NCBI GenBank assembly: GCA_017459635.1
Contig: JAFUCO010000028.1
Coordinates: 1 to 64,000 of the forward strand
Origin: Blautia sp.
GTDB taxonomy: Bacteria; Bacillota; Clostridia; Lachnospirales; Lachnospiraceae
DNA length: 64,000 nt
Direction of reading: 5' to 3'
Positions 1-8,302 of the stretch are shown here, piece after piece (position 1 is the stretch's first letter; each line of letters starts with the position of its first letter). Position numbers and translations under genes: made by a program. A model generated the notes under the pieces. The model worked only from the letters and a program-made list of their open reading frames with translations, was not told where the DNA came from and did no database searches.

Positions 1-27
1 TCTGCCAGAGGCCGCGGTTCCGTACAT
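1..27 (-). CDS. Possible 5' end of a gene leaving the window
   Basis: On the minus strand an ATG at 27-25 follows a good GGGGGAGG ribosome binding site with nine bases of spacing. Nine codons (MYGTAASGR) remain open to the window edge. That is too short to identify. The start signal is the only support, so this may be chance. Confidence 0.3.
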
Positions 28-117
28 ATGGTCAGTCCTCCCCCTACAGCGTCCGACTCGCCAAAATCTTTTCGATACCATAGTACCAAAAATTCCAATC
101 TATAACACTAACTAAAT

Positions 118-143
118 GACATTGGAACCGTCCCCTGTCTTAT
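118..143. repeat. Dispersed palindromic repeat, half-copy
   Basis: Carries GGAACCGTCCCCTGTCTTAT preceded by GACATT. The same half-form recurs at 50348-50372, and full palindromic relatives lie at about nine other intergenic places in the window. It lies upstream of the regulator promoter. Confidence 0.75.
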
Positions 144-169
144 CTGAGAGTGTTCCCTCCCAACATCTC

Positions 170-198
170 TTTACATAATACCTTCAAAATGATATAAT
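170..198 (+). promoter_or_regulatory. Predicted sigma-A promoter of the Crp-type regulator operon
   Basis: TTTACA at 170-175, a 17-base spacer and a perfect TATAAT at 193-198. Transcription would start near 205, giving a leader of about 110 bases before the ATG at 318. Confidence 0.65.
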
Positions 199-317
199 AC
201 AAATTGAAGATTTTAGTGCATTTCTGCTAAACTGCATCTGCTGGTAATTGTTATTATGACCAGAAATGATATTTACAGTGTTTGCGTCTTGTGGCGTCTT
301 GCGCGGAAGGTGTTTTG

Positions 318-992
318 ATGAGGACAGTCAGCAATTCTCCGCTTCTTGAAAAATATATTGCGGATCTTGGACTTAACGAGATAATGAACCTCGACAAAGT
401 GCGTCCGGTGATCTGTATATCTGAAAAAGGTGAGATCCTTACAGCTCCGCACAAGGTTCAGCAGTATCTCTTTTTCGTCGTATCCGGCAAGGTTCAGGTC
501 TATGGAGTGGATGCTGAAGGGCGAAAGATACCGGTGAACCTGGTAAGTAAAGGCTCTGTGCTGGGAGATGTCGAATTCTGCCGGCAGGATCATTCGGTCA
601 TGATCTCTGAGGCGTTGACAGAAGTAGTCTGCATAGGAGTTTCCGTGCCCCTGTACCGGAAAATTCTCGAGGATGACAATCGTTTTCTGAGATTCCTTCT
701 CAAATCTGTTTCATCAAAGGTATATCTGACTGAAGCAATTGATGCGCCTGTCATTTCAGTTGAAGAAAAACTCCTGCATTATATGGAACAGGAATGTCCT
801 GACGGCCTGATAAGCGGCATTGAACATGCTTCGCTGCGGCTCCGCTGCAGCCGCAGGCAGCTTCAGAGAGTATTAAGCAGCCTGTGCGATGAAGGCCATA
901 TTATCAAAATAAAAAAAGGAAGTTATCAGCTGGCGGATAAAGTAAAAACGAAAGGAGGATCATCAAAAAAGCATGAGCAAAAGCATAATTGA
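318..992 (+). CDS. Crp/Fnr-family transcriptional regulator (YeiL-like)
   Basis: A 224-residue protein with an N-terminal cyclic-nucleotide-binding-type beta-roll (about residues 20-120, including the stretch VVSGKVQVYGVDAEGRK and GSVLGDVEF) and a C-terminal winged helix (about 150-215; CSRRQLQRVLSSLCDEG is the likely recognition helix region). The start is set at ATG 318, which has GGAAGGTG five bases upstream; an in-frame TTG at 282 lacks such a site. The effector cannot be read from the sequence. The last 20 bases overlap the glycosidase gene downstream, so the two are probably co-transcribed and translationally coupled, which suggests it controls that gene and perhaps the C-glycoside genes further on. 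Confidence 0.8.
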   Translation: MRTVSNSPLLEKYIADLGLNEIMNLDKVRPVICISEKGEILTAPHKVQQYLFFVVSGKVQVYGVDAEGRKIPVNLVSKGSVLGDVEFCRQDHSVMISEALTEVVCIGVSVPLYRKILEDDNRFLRFLLKSVSSKVYLTEAIDAPVISVEEKLLHYMEQECPDGLISGIEHASLRLRCSRRQLQRVLSSLCDEGHIIKIKKGSYQLADKVKTKGGSSKKHEQKHN

Positions 993-3867
993 GTCACTCA
1001 AAGGAGAAAACGGCAATTATATCCTTCCATTTCTTTGGATGAGAGGCGAAGAAGAAAGTATAATACGGGAAGAAATAGCAAAGATCGACGAATGCGGAGT
1101 AAAAGCCGTGTGTCTGGAATCCAGACCGCATCCTGATTATGCCGGCCCTCTGTGGTGGAGGGATTTTGACATCGTACTGGATGAAGCAAAGAAAAGGGGA
1201 ATGAAGATCTGGATCCTCGATGACGCGCATTTCCCGACCGGGATGGCAAATGGGCTGCTTCCGAAGAAATACCCCGAAAGGGCAAAGCAGTATCTGGCGG
1301 TCAAGACGATAGATGTCGTTGGTCCGCTGGTGCATGGGACACTTGATATCCCATATAATATGACGAAAACCTTCACCTTCATGGATCTTGAAAAGCCGAT
1401 GGAAACACCTCTGGTAAATGAGCAGAAGCCTGTTTCGATAGTAGCGCACAGGCTGATAGAAGGCGACACTGTCGGAACAGAATTCAAGGTGATATATGCG
1501 GGGGATGAGATTTCTGATACTGATGCCGGAAAACCGGATGTAAATCCTGACGACGCTCAGGACGGGATAAATGCTATAAAGGCATATATCCGGGGAGATA
1601 AACTGGTGTGCGATTTCCCGGAGGGAGTGTGGCGTCTGTTCATTGTCCATACTACCTATGATGAAGGAGCAAAGAACGACTATATAAATATCATTGATGA
1701 GGACTCCGTAAAGGTTCTGATCGAAGCGGTATATGAGACCCACTATGCACGTTATTCTGAAGAATTCGGTAAGACCATCGCGGGATTCTTCTCCGATGAG
1801 CCCGGTTTTGCGAACACTCACGGATTCAATTTTGATGAAGCCCTGGGACGCAGGATGATGGCGCTCCCCTGGAACAGGGAGATGCCGGGCCTTCTTGAGG
1901 AAAGACTGGGTGAAGGCTGGAAGGAAGTTATGCCGCTGCTCTGGTACAATTCGGAGGATGCACAGAAAACGGCAAAAGTCCGCTTCGCATTCATGGACGC
2001 GGCTACGAGACTTTACCAGAAGAATTTCTCGGAGCAGCTTGGAAAATGGTGTGATTCCCACGGCGTAGAGTACATAGGGCATGTGGTCGAGGACAACGGT
2101 GAGCACAGCCGGTTTGGAAGCGGTGCAGGTCACTATTTCCGGGCAATGAGCGGTCAGGCTATGGCAGGCATCGACAATATCGGCAACCAGATCATTCCGG
2201 GAAGCCCTGACACGTTCCGTCATGGCTTCAATATATCAAAGGGCCCGTTCTTTCATTACATGCTGACAAAAATGGGAGCCTCGGCTGCCCTTATGCAGAC
2301 AGAGAAGAAAGGCAGGCTGATGTGTGAGACCTTTGGAGCATACGGCTGGAGCCTTGGGGTGCGCGACATGAAATGGGTGGCTGATCATCTTATCTCACGT
2401 GGCGTTAACTTTCTTGTGCCTCATGCGTTCTCAATGGCAGAATATCCCGACACTGACTGCCCGCCACACTTCTATGCAAGAGGAAACAATCCGGAGTTCA
2501 GCCATTTCGCTGATCTTATGAAATACTGCAACCGCATGTGCCACGTACTGTCTGGCGGCAAATGGCAGCCCGAGGTCGGTATCCTTTATGACGGTACTCT
2601 TGACTGGATGAGCGACTGCATGCGCTGCGAGGTGCCAGGCAAAGTCCTGTTTGAAAACATGATCGACTATGCCATCATTCCGTCAGATGTGCTGGCAGCG
2701 GCAGACAACAAAGGGGCAAATACTGAACACTACTGTGCTTCTGTGAAGGATGGCAGGCTGTATCTGAGCGACGTTCCGCTCAAAGCGCTGATAGTTCCGG
2801 CCTCCGACTTTGCGGATCCGTACCTTAAGTCATTTATAGAAAACCATCCTGAGGTAAAGGTGATTTTCGTAGATAAGTCTGCTTCAGAATATGGAGAAGT
2901 CAGGTGTGTTCCTGTCGAATCTCTTGTGCCTGCGCTCAAGGAGACAGGCGTGGTCGGTGCCCGCACAAATTTCACCGGCGCTGTTTCGTTCTATCATTAC
3001 AGGAAGGACTCCGGCGACCTCTGGATGGTATTCAACGAATCCAAAGCTAAAACTGTCAGAGGCGACCTGCTTATAAGGCTTAAGGATGAGAAGAGCAAGG
3101 TGTACCGCTATGACGCGATGGCGAACAGGGTTTACGATGTGGAACAGATAATGGCAAGCGGTTTTGACACACCTGTCAAGATCTGCACAGTAACCCTTGA
3201 TCCCTATGAATCAACAGTGCTGTTTGCCGCCGGAGAGGATGTGGCAGAAGCGCTGAAGGTTTATGGCATGGCAGGCGCAGAAAAGGAATGCTCTGAGAAT
3301 ACGGATTTCGAACAGCTGAGAGAAATGATACCTGACTGGCCTATAACCAACTTAAGGCACAGGGTACATGCGGATTCAAGCCGTATGCTTACGATATCCG
3401 ACATTTCGGACGGATGGAAGGTTTCTGTGATTCCGGCATCCGGGGATAAAGAACAGCCCGGCCGGGAGATCAATGATGATGAGATCTACTGTGAAACCGA
3501 AGGCGGCAAAGTCTTAAACCCGGTATCTGACATACTTCCGGAATTCTCGGGATACATGCATTATACCAGAGAAATACAGGTAAACAGTACCGAGGGGAAT
3601 TACTATCTTGAACCTGAGAATATTTATGAAGCCGCCAGGGTATTTGTAAACGGGACCGAAGTCGACAAAAGGCTTTGCCCGCCGTACCGCTTTGACCTGA
3701 CATGCGCCTTTAAAGAAGGTGTTAACCTGCTTGAGATAGAAGTGGTTAACACACCGCTCCGCGATGTCCTGAACCATGACCAGGGTATGTGGGGATACGA
3801 AAAGGGAGTATATGAACCCTCCGGAATGTTCGGACGTATCAGACTTATACACTGTGCGGACGAGTGA
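973..3867 (+). CDS. Large glycoside hydrolase, GH106-like (possible alpha-L-rhamnosidase)
   Basis: A 964-residue protein without a signal peptide, so probably cytoplasmic. The first 500 residues look like the TIM-barrel part of GH106-type enzymes: GMKIWILDDAHFPTGMANG near residue 75 matches the family pattern of aromatic/acidic residues then P-S/T-G, FFSDEPG lies near 272 and GHVVEDNGEH near 370, giving candidate catalytic acidic residues. The last 100 residues form a predicted galactose-binding-like beta-sandwich (RVFVNGTEVDKR and following). GH106 members known biochemically release alpha-L-rhamnose, but this branch is divergent and the substrate is inferred only. It overlaps the regulator by 20 bases and precedes a C-glycoside cleavage gene set, fitting removal of an O-linked sugar from a plant glycoside. 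Confidence 0.6.
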   Translation: MSKSIIESLKGENGNYILPFLWMRGEEESIIREEIAKIDECGVKAVCLESRPHPDYAGPLWWRDFDIVLDEAKKRGMKIWILDDAHFPTGMANGLLPKKYPERAKQYLAVKTIDVVGPLVHGTLDIPYNMTKTFTFMDLEKPMETPLVNEQKPVSIVAHRLIEGDTVGTEFKVIYAGDEISDTDAGKPDVNPDDAQDGINAIKAYIRGDKLVCDFPEGVWRLFIVHTTYDEGAKNDYINIIDEDSVKVLIEAVYETHYARYSEEFGKTIAGFFSDEPGFANTHGFNFDEALGRRMMALPWNREMPGLLEERLGEGWKEVMPLLWYNSEDAQKTAKVRFAFMDAATRLYQKNFSEQLGKWCDSHGVEYIGHVVEDNGEHSRFGSGAGHYFRAMSGQAMAGIDNIGNQIIPGSPDTFRHGFNISKGPFFHYMLTKMGASAALMQTEKKGRLMCETFGAYGWSLGVRDMKWVADHLISRGVNFLVPHAFSMAEYPDTDCPPHFYARGNNPEFSHFADLMKYCNRMCHVLSGGKWQPEVGILYDGTLDWMSDCMRCEVPGKVLFENMIDYAIIPSDVLAAADNKGANTEHYCASVKDGRLYLSDVPLKALIVPASDFADPYLKSFIENHPEVKVIFVDKSASEYGEVRCVPVESLVPALKETGVVGARTNFTGAVSFYHYRKDSGDLWMVFNESKAKTVRGDLLIRLKDEKSKVYRYDAMANRVYDVEQIMASGFDTPVKICTVTLDPYESTVLFAAGEDVAEALKVYGMAGAEKECSENTDFEQLREMIPDWPITNLRHRVHADSSRMLTISDISDGWKVSVIPASGDKEQPGREINDDEIYCETEGGKVLNPVSDILPEFSGYMHYTREIQVNSTEGNYYLEPENIYEAARVFVNGTEVDKRLCPPYRFDLTCAFKEGVNLLEIEVVNTPLRDVLNHDQGMWGYEKGVYEPSGMFGRIRLIHCADE

Positions 3868-4175
3868 AAGACCCTTCTGTAAGTATGAGGACAGCCGGAA
3901 TGATGCTTTTTCGGAAGAATGCTGTCGGATGCCTGAATACTCTGCGGACAGTCCGTCATGCCGATGGATAAGCCGCCAGGTATGAATGTCAAAAAAAGGT
4001 ATCCAATATTGACATTAGTGCCCGCTGAAGTGCATATAAAGGTGATTTACGTGTTGAAAAAAGTATTTCAGCAGGAAGATAACAAAGAATCATCTGATAG
4101 AATATAATAAGGTATTTAAAGTCGCTGTAAGTATCTTTTTAACTGTAAGCACCTTTCAAATGGAGGAAATGAAGC
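3868..4175. other. Intergenic region before the oxidoreductase gene
   Basis: No gene is supported in these 308 bases. A TTGACA at 4009-4014 has only a poorly spaced TATAAA (4035-4040), and AT-rich sequence with TATAAT-like hexamers lies near 4105. A promoter for the downstream three-gene set is likely here but cannot be fixed. No clear terminator follows the hydrolase gene. Confidence 0.4.
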
Positions 4176-5252
4176 ATGAAGAAAATCCGTGTAGGCATCG
4201 TGGGACATGGCTTTATGGGTCACGAGCATGAGACAATGCTCTCTTCCCTGGAACAGTACGAGATCATCGGCATCTCGGACAAGGAGCCTGCCCAGCTTGA
4301 GGACGTAAAGCCCGGCATTAAGCGCTACGCATCAAACGAAGAGCTTTTTGCGGATCCTGACATCGACGTGGTTCTTATTGTTGTCAACAACAACCAGCAC
4401 CATGACCTGGTAGTTCAGGCGGCTAAAGCCGGAAAAGACATCATCTGCGAGAAACCCGTTGCCATGACTCTGGACGAGCTGGATGACATGGTAAAAGTCA
4501 CAGATGAGTGCGGAGTTAAATTTACGGTTCATCATCAGAGAAGGCTCGACAAGGATTTCCGCACGATGAAGGCTGTTTATGATGCAGGAAGCGTCGGAGA
4601 TGTGTATTCCATAAAGAGCAGTCTCTATGGTTTTAACGGAAATATGCATGACTGGCATGTTTATATAAGCGAAGGCGGCGGAATGCTGTTCGACTGGGGC
4701 GTTCATCTTATCGACCAGATGCTGTGGATGATGCAGGGAGCCAAGGTGACCTCCGTGTTTGCCGATGTACGCAACGTGATCAATTTTGAAGTTGATGATT
4801 ACTTCAAGATCCTTCTCCGCTTTGACAACGGAGTTACAGGCGAGATCGAGCTTGGCACCTACTTCCTCACTGACAAGATCGGTGAAAAATGGTTTGAGCG
4901 CCACTGGATAATGGGCGGCAACAAGGGTACCGCTTATCTGGACGGCTTTGATCCGGTAGGCAAGATTGTCCGTACATCACACCTGCTCACCAATGTCCGC
5001 GGAACCCGTACGATGACGGCAGCAGGCCCGACCCGTTCCTTTGGACCGCCGGCTGACGGAGTCATCCTTACAGAGGAGCTTCCGGAGGTAAATACCGAGC
5101 ATAAGGATTACTTCATCAATTATTACAATGCATACTTTGGTGAAGAGGAATTCATGATCAAGATTCCTGAGACAAGACGTGTGCTTGCACTCATGGAAGC
5201 AATCAGGGAATCTGCAAAAACAGGCAAATCCATAGATTTTGAAACTGCTTAA
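4176..5252 (+). CDS. Gfo/Idh/MocA-family oxidoreductase, candidate glycoside 3-dehydrogenase (DgpA-like)
   Basis: A 358-residue NAD(P)-dependent dehydrogenase. The N-terminal Rossmann motif is GIVGHGFMGHEHE (about residues 7-20), the conserved EKPVAMT lies near 92, and the C-terminal part carries GGGMLFDWGVHLIDQ near 168-182 with the family D..xH residues. The ATG follows TGGAGGAAATGAAGC. In studied C-glycoside degraders (DgpA of the puerarin pathway) a protein of this family oxidises the 3-hydroxyl of the sugar, which labilises the C-C bond. This role is assigned here because the next two genes match the cleaving enzyme subunits; by sequence alone it could be any inositol or sugar dehydrogenase. 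Confidence 0.8.
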   Translation: MKKIRVGIVGHGFMGHEHETMLSSLEQYEIIGISDKEPAQLEDVKPGIKRYASNEELFADPDIDVVLIVVNNNQHHDLVVQAAKAGKDIICEKPVAMTLDELDDMVKVTDECGVKFTVHHQRRLDKDFRTMKAVYDAGSVGDVYSIKSSLYGFNGNMHDWHVYISEGGGMLFDWGVHLIDQMLWMMQGAKVTSVFADVRNVINFEVDDYFKILLRFDNGVTGEIELGTYFLTDKIGEKWFERHWIMGGNKGTAYLDGFDPVGKIVRTSHLLTNVRGTRTMTAAGPTRSFGPPADGVILTEELPEVNTEHKDYFINYYNAYFGEEEFMIKIPETRRVLALMEAIRESAKTGKSIDFETA

Positions 5253-5277
5253 GTGGTTTAAGTACCCATGCCTGTCC

Positions 5278-5311
5278 GGCGCTCCGGCGCCTGCCCGTTT
5301 TTGCGGGTTTT
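5278..5311 (+). terminator. Hairpins with T-run between oxidoreductase and DUF6379 genes
   Basis: A small GGCGC/GCGCC hairpin (5278-5291) is followed by CCCG/CGGG (5294-5307) and TTTTG. The stem is short, so partial termination or an RNA-processing point inside an operon is more likely than a full stop. Confidence 0.4.
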
Positions 5312-5376
5312 GAGACGCGCTCCTTACGCGTATCAGAAGGACAATTATTTGAGAGCTGATTAGGAGGAATATACAA

Positions 5377-5772
5377 ATGGCAGCGAGACAGATTTTTAAT
5401 CCGGACGGATTTAAGAACATCGTTGAAGACGGAAAAGCTACAGGATTCCAGTTTGAGTTTAAGGCTCAGTACTACCGCGGATTTACCCTTTCCATCCTTC
5501 ATAACATAAGTGTTAATGTTGACGGCGAGGATTTTGCAAGGGAAGACATCTGCATTTCAGTACATGGCGAGACATTCACGCTCGATCAGGCGCTTACTGT
5601 AGTTGATTCGGATTATCGCTGGGAGTTCGGCGAGTATGCAGCGATTCTTGTGAAGAAGGACGGCGGCCTTGCTCCGGGCAAACACCACATCAAGGCTGTA
5701 CAGCTGATAGTTCCGTCATATATGCCGTTCCCGACAGAGGCAGTTTGCGAAACAGACTTTGTGATTGAATAA
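5377..5772 (+). CDS. DUF6379-type protein, C-glycoside deglycosidase beta-subunit-like
   Basis: A 131-residue, beta-rich protein with no signal peptide. Features shared with the small subunit of C-glycoside-cleaving enzymes (DgpB/DfgB, DUF6379) are the N-terminal FNPDGFKNIVEDGKATGFQF, the YYRGFTLS segment, and GGLAPGKHHIKAVQL followed by VPSYMPFP. In the studied enzymes this subunit packs against the TIM-barrel alpha subunit and both are needed for cleavage of the 3-oxo C-glycoside. The order beta then alpha with a 15-base gap to the next gene supports a complex. AGGAGGAATATACAA precedes the ATG. Family recognition is from memory of the sequence pattern. Confidence 0.75.
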   Translation: MAARQIFNPDGFKNIVEDGKATGFQFEFKAQYYRGFTLSILHNISVNVDGEDFAREDICISVHGETFTLDQALTVVDSDYRWEFGEYAAILVKKDGGLAPGKHHIKAVQLIVPSYMPFPTEAVCETDFVIE

Positions 5773-5787
5773 CAGGAGGAAGCGACG

Positions 5788-6843
5788 ATGAGTTACGATA
5801 TTAAAAGAAGTATTTCATTATACAGCTATCAGGATGAATACTATGATGGAAAACTGGATCTGGAAGGATGCCTTAGAGAAACAGCAAAGACCGGTGCTAC
5901 CGGTGTTGAGCTCCTTGCAGAGCAGATGATCAAACGTTTCCCGCTTCCCATTGAGGATGAGGAATTCCGTGCTGACTGGTTCGCAAAACTTGACAAATAT
6001 GGCCTGACTCCTTCCTGCTATGACGCATTCCTTGAGAACCGCATCTACAGCAACAGGACACTCTCACTGGGTGAGCAGATCAACATGATGTGCCGTGACC
6101 TTCGTCTTGCAAGCCTTCTTGGCTTCCCGGTACTTCGTACACTGGTTTCCACCCCGATGGATGTTATCGAGGGTAGCCTTGAGTATGCGGCAAAGGTTAA
6201 CGTTAAGATCGGTCTTGAGGTTCATGCGCCGTTCTCACTCAACTCCAGCTGGGCTGACGGCTATATGGAGATGATCACCAGGACAGGCACAAAGCACTTC
6301 GGATTTATCCCGGATATGGGTATTTTCTGCAAGAACGTTCCGGATGTTCTTCGTGACAAGGCACGCCGCCAGGGCGCAAAGGAAGAATGCCTGAAGATCG
6401 TTGACGATGCCTATGCAGCACGCGTCGCAAAAGGTTTCGTTAAGATCAAATATGACCTTGATCTTGGAAAAGCCAACATGGAATACCGTATGGCTAACGG
6501 CATGAAGGAAATGATGGAAGCGGTTGAGAAGGCCGGAGGCGGCCCCGCTGATATGATGTATGCAGGTACATCCTTCACCTATTCCTGGTCTGATCCGCAG
6601 GATCTGATCGACAACATCGACTATATTTTCCATACCCATGCAAAATTCTACAATGTGCATGAGGACTATGTAGAGACAGCAGTCGCTATTCCGGAAGTAG
6701 TAGCAGCATACAAGAAGGCAGGCTACAAAGGCTTCCTCAGCTCCGAATACGAAGGCGGAGAGCATCTCCGTGACGTAGGCGTCGACAGCATCGAACAGTG
6801 CCGCCGCCACCAGGAAGCTCTGAGAAGAGCAATCGAAGGCTGA
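5788..6843 (+). CDS. TIM-barrel sugar isomerase/epimerase-like protein, candidate C-glycoside deglycosidase alpha subunit
   Basis: A 351-residue xylose-isomerase-like TIM barrel. Candidate metal ligands or catalytic residues are E144 and H146 in GLEVHAPFS, D176 in FIPDMGIF, H282/H284 in FHTHAKFYNV and E320 in LSSEYEGGE. The family covers isomerases, epimerases and the alpha subunit of C-glycoside-cleaving enzymes (DgpC/DfgA type), where a divalent metal helps expel the aglycone from the 3-oxo sugar. The ATG follows AGGAGGAAGCGACG. Its position 15 bases after a DUF6379 gene and downstream of a DgpA-like dehydrogenase is the main reason for the specific call; without it only a generic sugar isomerase-like barrel could be claimed. 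Confidence 0.75.
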   Translation: MSYDIKRSISLYSYQDEYYDGKLDLEGCLRETAKTGATGVELLAEQMIKRFPLPIEDEEFRADWFAKLDKYGLTPSCYDAFLENRIYSNRTLSLGEQINMMCRDLRLASLLGFPVLRTLVSTPMDVIEGSLEYAAKVNVKIGLEVHAPFSLNSSWADGYMEMITRTGTKHFGFIPDMGIFCKNVPDVLRDKARRQGAKEECLKIVDDAYAARVAKGFVKIKYDLDLGKANMEYRMANGMKEMMEAVEKAGGGPADMMYAGTSFTYSWSDPQDLIDNIDYIFHTHAKFYNVHEDYVETAVAIPEVVAAYKKAGYKGFLSSEYEGGEHLRDVGVDSIEQCRRHQEALRRAIEG

Positions 6844-6905
6844 GAAACAGAAATGGCCTGATGAAGCTTCAATAAACCGAGCGAAGGCTGAAATATGACT
6901 AAATG

Positions 6906-6946
6906 AAACAGAGCTGTGAAAAAAAGACTTTTCACAGCTCTGTTTT
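6906..6946 (+). terminator. Intrinsic terminator of the C-glycoside operon
   Basis: A perfect 17-base stem, arms at 6906-6922 and 6929-6945 around the core CAGAGCTGTGAAAA, runs into a T-run. The same GCTGTGAAAA stem core is reused at 11927-11966 and 27901-27940. Confidence 0.85.
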
Positions 6947-6957
6947 TATACATATTA

Positions 6958-6986
6958 TTGACGCAATGCGTATAATACGATATAAT
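6958..6986 (+). promoter_or_regulatory. Near-consensus promoter of the 29-residue peptide gene
   Basis: TTGACG at 6958-6963, exactly 17 bases, then TATAAT at 6981-6986. The transcript would begin near 6993, just before the outer inverted repeat. It is one of the best promoters in the window. Confidence 0.75.
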
Positions 6987-7010
6987 ATATCTGCTCTTGA
7001 AAGAGAGCGG

Positions 7011-7223
7011 GGCACTGCAATAAGACGGCAGGCGGTTGGCTGTTATCTCCGAAAGGAGGTGATTCTTATGCCGATTACTTTGACTTTACATGTGTTTGGA
7101 TACACCATCACATTGAAGATACAAAGGAAAAGCAACAACCGCCACTCGGCAAAGTAGCGGTTGTTGTGTGACATAGTCTCCAATTAATCTTACACGCTGA
7201 GCCAACCGCCTGACGGCAGTGCC
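7011..7223. repeat. Nested inverted repeats enclosing a small peptide gene
   Basis: The outer arms are GGCACTGC (7011-7018) with GCAGTGCC (7216-7223) and CAGGCGGTTGGCT (7029-7041) with AGCCAACCGCCTG (7200-7212). An inner perfect stem, CAACAACCGC (7133-7142) with GCGGTTGTTG (7157-7166), spans the end of the peptide gene. The arrangement could fold the whole transcript into one structure, or mark the ends of a small mobile element. Confidence 0.8.
7068..7157 (+). CDS. 29-residue hydrophobic/basic small peptide
   Basis: ATG at 7068 follows a very strong GAAAGGAGGTGATTCTT ribosome binding site. The peptide starts MPITLTLHVFGYTITLKIQ and ends in a basic tail KRKSNNRHSAK-like stretch (charged after residue 19). 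The alternating hydrophobic stretch could form an amphipathic strand or associate with the membrane. A near-consensus promoter, the strong start site and the surrounding inverted repeats argue for a real gene. Function is unknown; a type I toxin-like peptide, a leader peptide or a peptide carried by a tiny repeat element are the options. I have an impression of similar peptides in other Clostridia but could not check it. Confidence 0.6.
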   Translation: MPITLTLHVFGYTITLKIQRKSNNRHSAK

Positions 7224-7473
7224 TCTTTACATTTTCATTTTAATCCAGCTGTGATTCTCTGTCAAGACTAAATATGCTTATGCCCCGTATACATACACAG
7301 CGCAAAAAACACACATGCCAGAATCGCAAATCTTTTATGCCATTTCATAAGTTGTACCTTAAAAGGACTGTTTTTCAGCAATCGAAACTGATTGCTTTAT
7401 TTGAGGGGTGCACATTTAGGAATATATTACAGGAGCAGGATTTCTCCTGCCCCTCTTAAGGTTAATTTGGACT
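7158..7473. other. Intergenic region after the small peptide element
   Basis: It holds the right arm of the peptide inverted repeat, a hairpin AGCAATC/GATTGCT at 7377-7396 followed by TTTATTT, and a GCAGGA/TCCTGC hairpin near 7436-7452 close to the end of the minus-strand rubrerythrin operon. An open frame at 7274-7459 has no good start site or recognisable protein. Confidence 0.4.
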
Positions 7474-7650
7474 TTATTCAGCAGTAAGTGATGGATTCTG
7501 ATAGAGTTTCTCGTTTACAAAACGTTTTTCTTCTTCAATCGCTTCCAGAAGTTCCTCATTGCCTATCTTTTTTGCAATCTTTTCGATACGTTGTAAGGCG
7601 TGGAGCTGATCCAGAAGATAGCCGTTATATTCCTTTTCGTTTGTCGGCAT
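7474..7650 (-). CDS. Small unknown protein (58 residues)
   Basis: A mostly helical, charged peptide starting MPTNEKEYNGYLLDQLHALQ and containing heptad-like leucines and an acidic stretch (LLEAIEEEK). The start at 7650 has GAAAGGAGG eight bases upstream; an in-frame ATG at 7668 is upstream of that site and is rejected. It begins 45 bases after the rubrerythrin gene with no terminator between, so the two probably form an operon. No function can be given; a partner of the rubrerythrin is a guess from position only. Confidence 0.65.
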   Translation of the reverse strand: MPTNEKEYNGYLLDQLHALQRIEKIAKKIGNEELLEAIEEEKRFVNEKLYQNPSLTAE

Positions 7651-7695
7651 ATGAAAACCTCCTTTCACTTTTGTTACAGGAAAAAGCCACAGTCA

Positions 7696-8238
7696 TCAGC
7701 CAAAGTATCTCTTCAGCAGGCCTGCGAATGCTTTGCCGTGCCTTGCTTCATCGCGGGCCATCTCATGCACGGTGTCATGGATAGCATCCAGATTGAGGGC
7801 TTTCGCTCTCTTTGCAAGATCAGTCTTGCCTGCTGTTGCGCCGTTCTCGGCATCCACACGCATCTCAAGATTTTTCTTGGTGCTGTCGGTAAGTACTTCA
7901 CCCAGAAGCTCTGCAAACTTGGCGGCATGCTCTGCTTCTTCAAAAGCAGCAGTCTTCCAGTATTCGCCGATCTCCGGATAGCCTTCTCTGTAAGCTACAC
8001 GGCTCATAGCAAGATACATGCCGACTTCTGAACACTCACCGGTAAAGTTGTCACGCAGATCCTGGATGATATCTTCCGGTGCGCCCTGTGCAACACCTAC
8101 TACATGCTCAGCAGCCCAGACCATCTCATCAGACTGTTTTGTGAACTTGGAAGCCGGTGCTTTGCAGATAGGACATGCATCAGGAGCTGTATCTCCCTCA
8201 TGTACATAACCGCATACATTACATACCCATTTTGCCAT
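7696..8238 (-). CDS. Reverse rubrerythrin (rubredoxin domain first)
   Basis: A 180-residue non-haem iron protein. A rubredoxin-like centre lies at the N terminus ([12 protein letters not shown] and CPICKAP, cysteines 6, 9, 22, 25), followed by a ferritin-like four-helix bundle with EXXH-type motifs ([10 protein letters not shown] and [12 protein letters not shown]). This domain order defines the reverse rubrerythrins of Clostridia, which reduce hydrogen peroxide and oxygen with electrons from NADH through partner reductases. The start follows AAAAGGAGATTTTACTT. An AT-rich palindrome upstream (8303-8324) may bind a peroxide or iron regulator. With the superoxide reductase at 10.7 kb it forms the oxygen defence of an anaerobe. 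Confidence 0.93.
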   Translation of the reverse strand: MAKWVCNVCGYVHEGDTAPDACPICKAPASKFTKQSDEMVWAAEHVVGVAQGAPEDIIQDLRDNFTGECSEVGMYLAMSRVAYREGYPEIGEYWKTAAFEEAEHAAKFAELLGEVLTDSTKKNLEMRVDAENGATAGKTDLAKRAKALNLDAIHDTVHEMARDEARHGKAFAGLLKRYFG

Positions 8239-8302
8239 AAGTAAAATCTCCTTTTCTTAAAATAATTTTAGATAATTGATATAGATTGTCTTGAAAACAA
8301 CA

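Noticed and set aside
994..2223. 409-codon minus-strand frame
   Set aside because: Shadow of the GH106-like gene; the plus strand has clear motifs and a coherent operon.
7274..7459. 61-codon plus-strand frame
   Set aside because: No usable ribosome binding site and unusual composition; it crosses hairpins near the end of the rubrerythrin operon.
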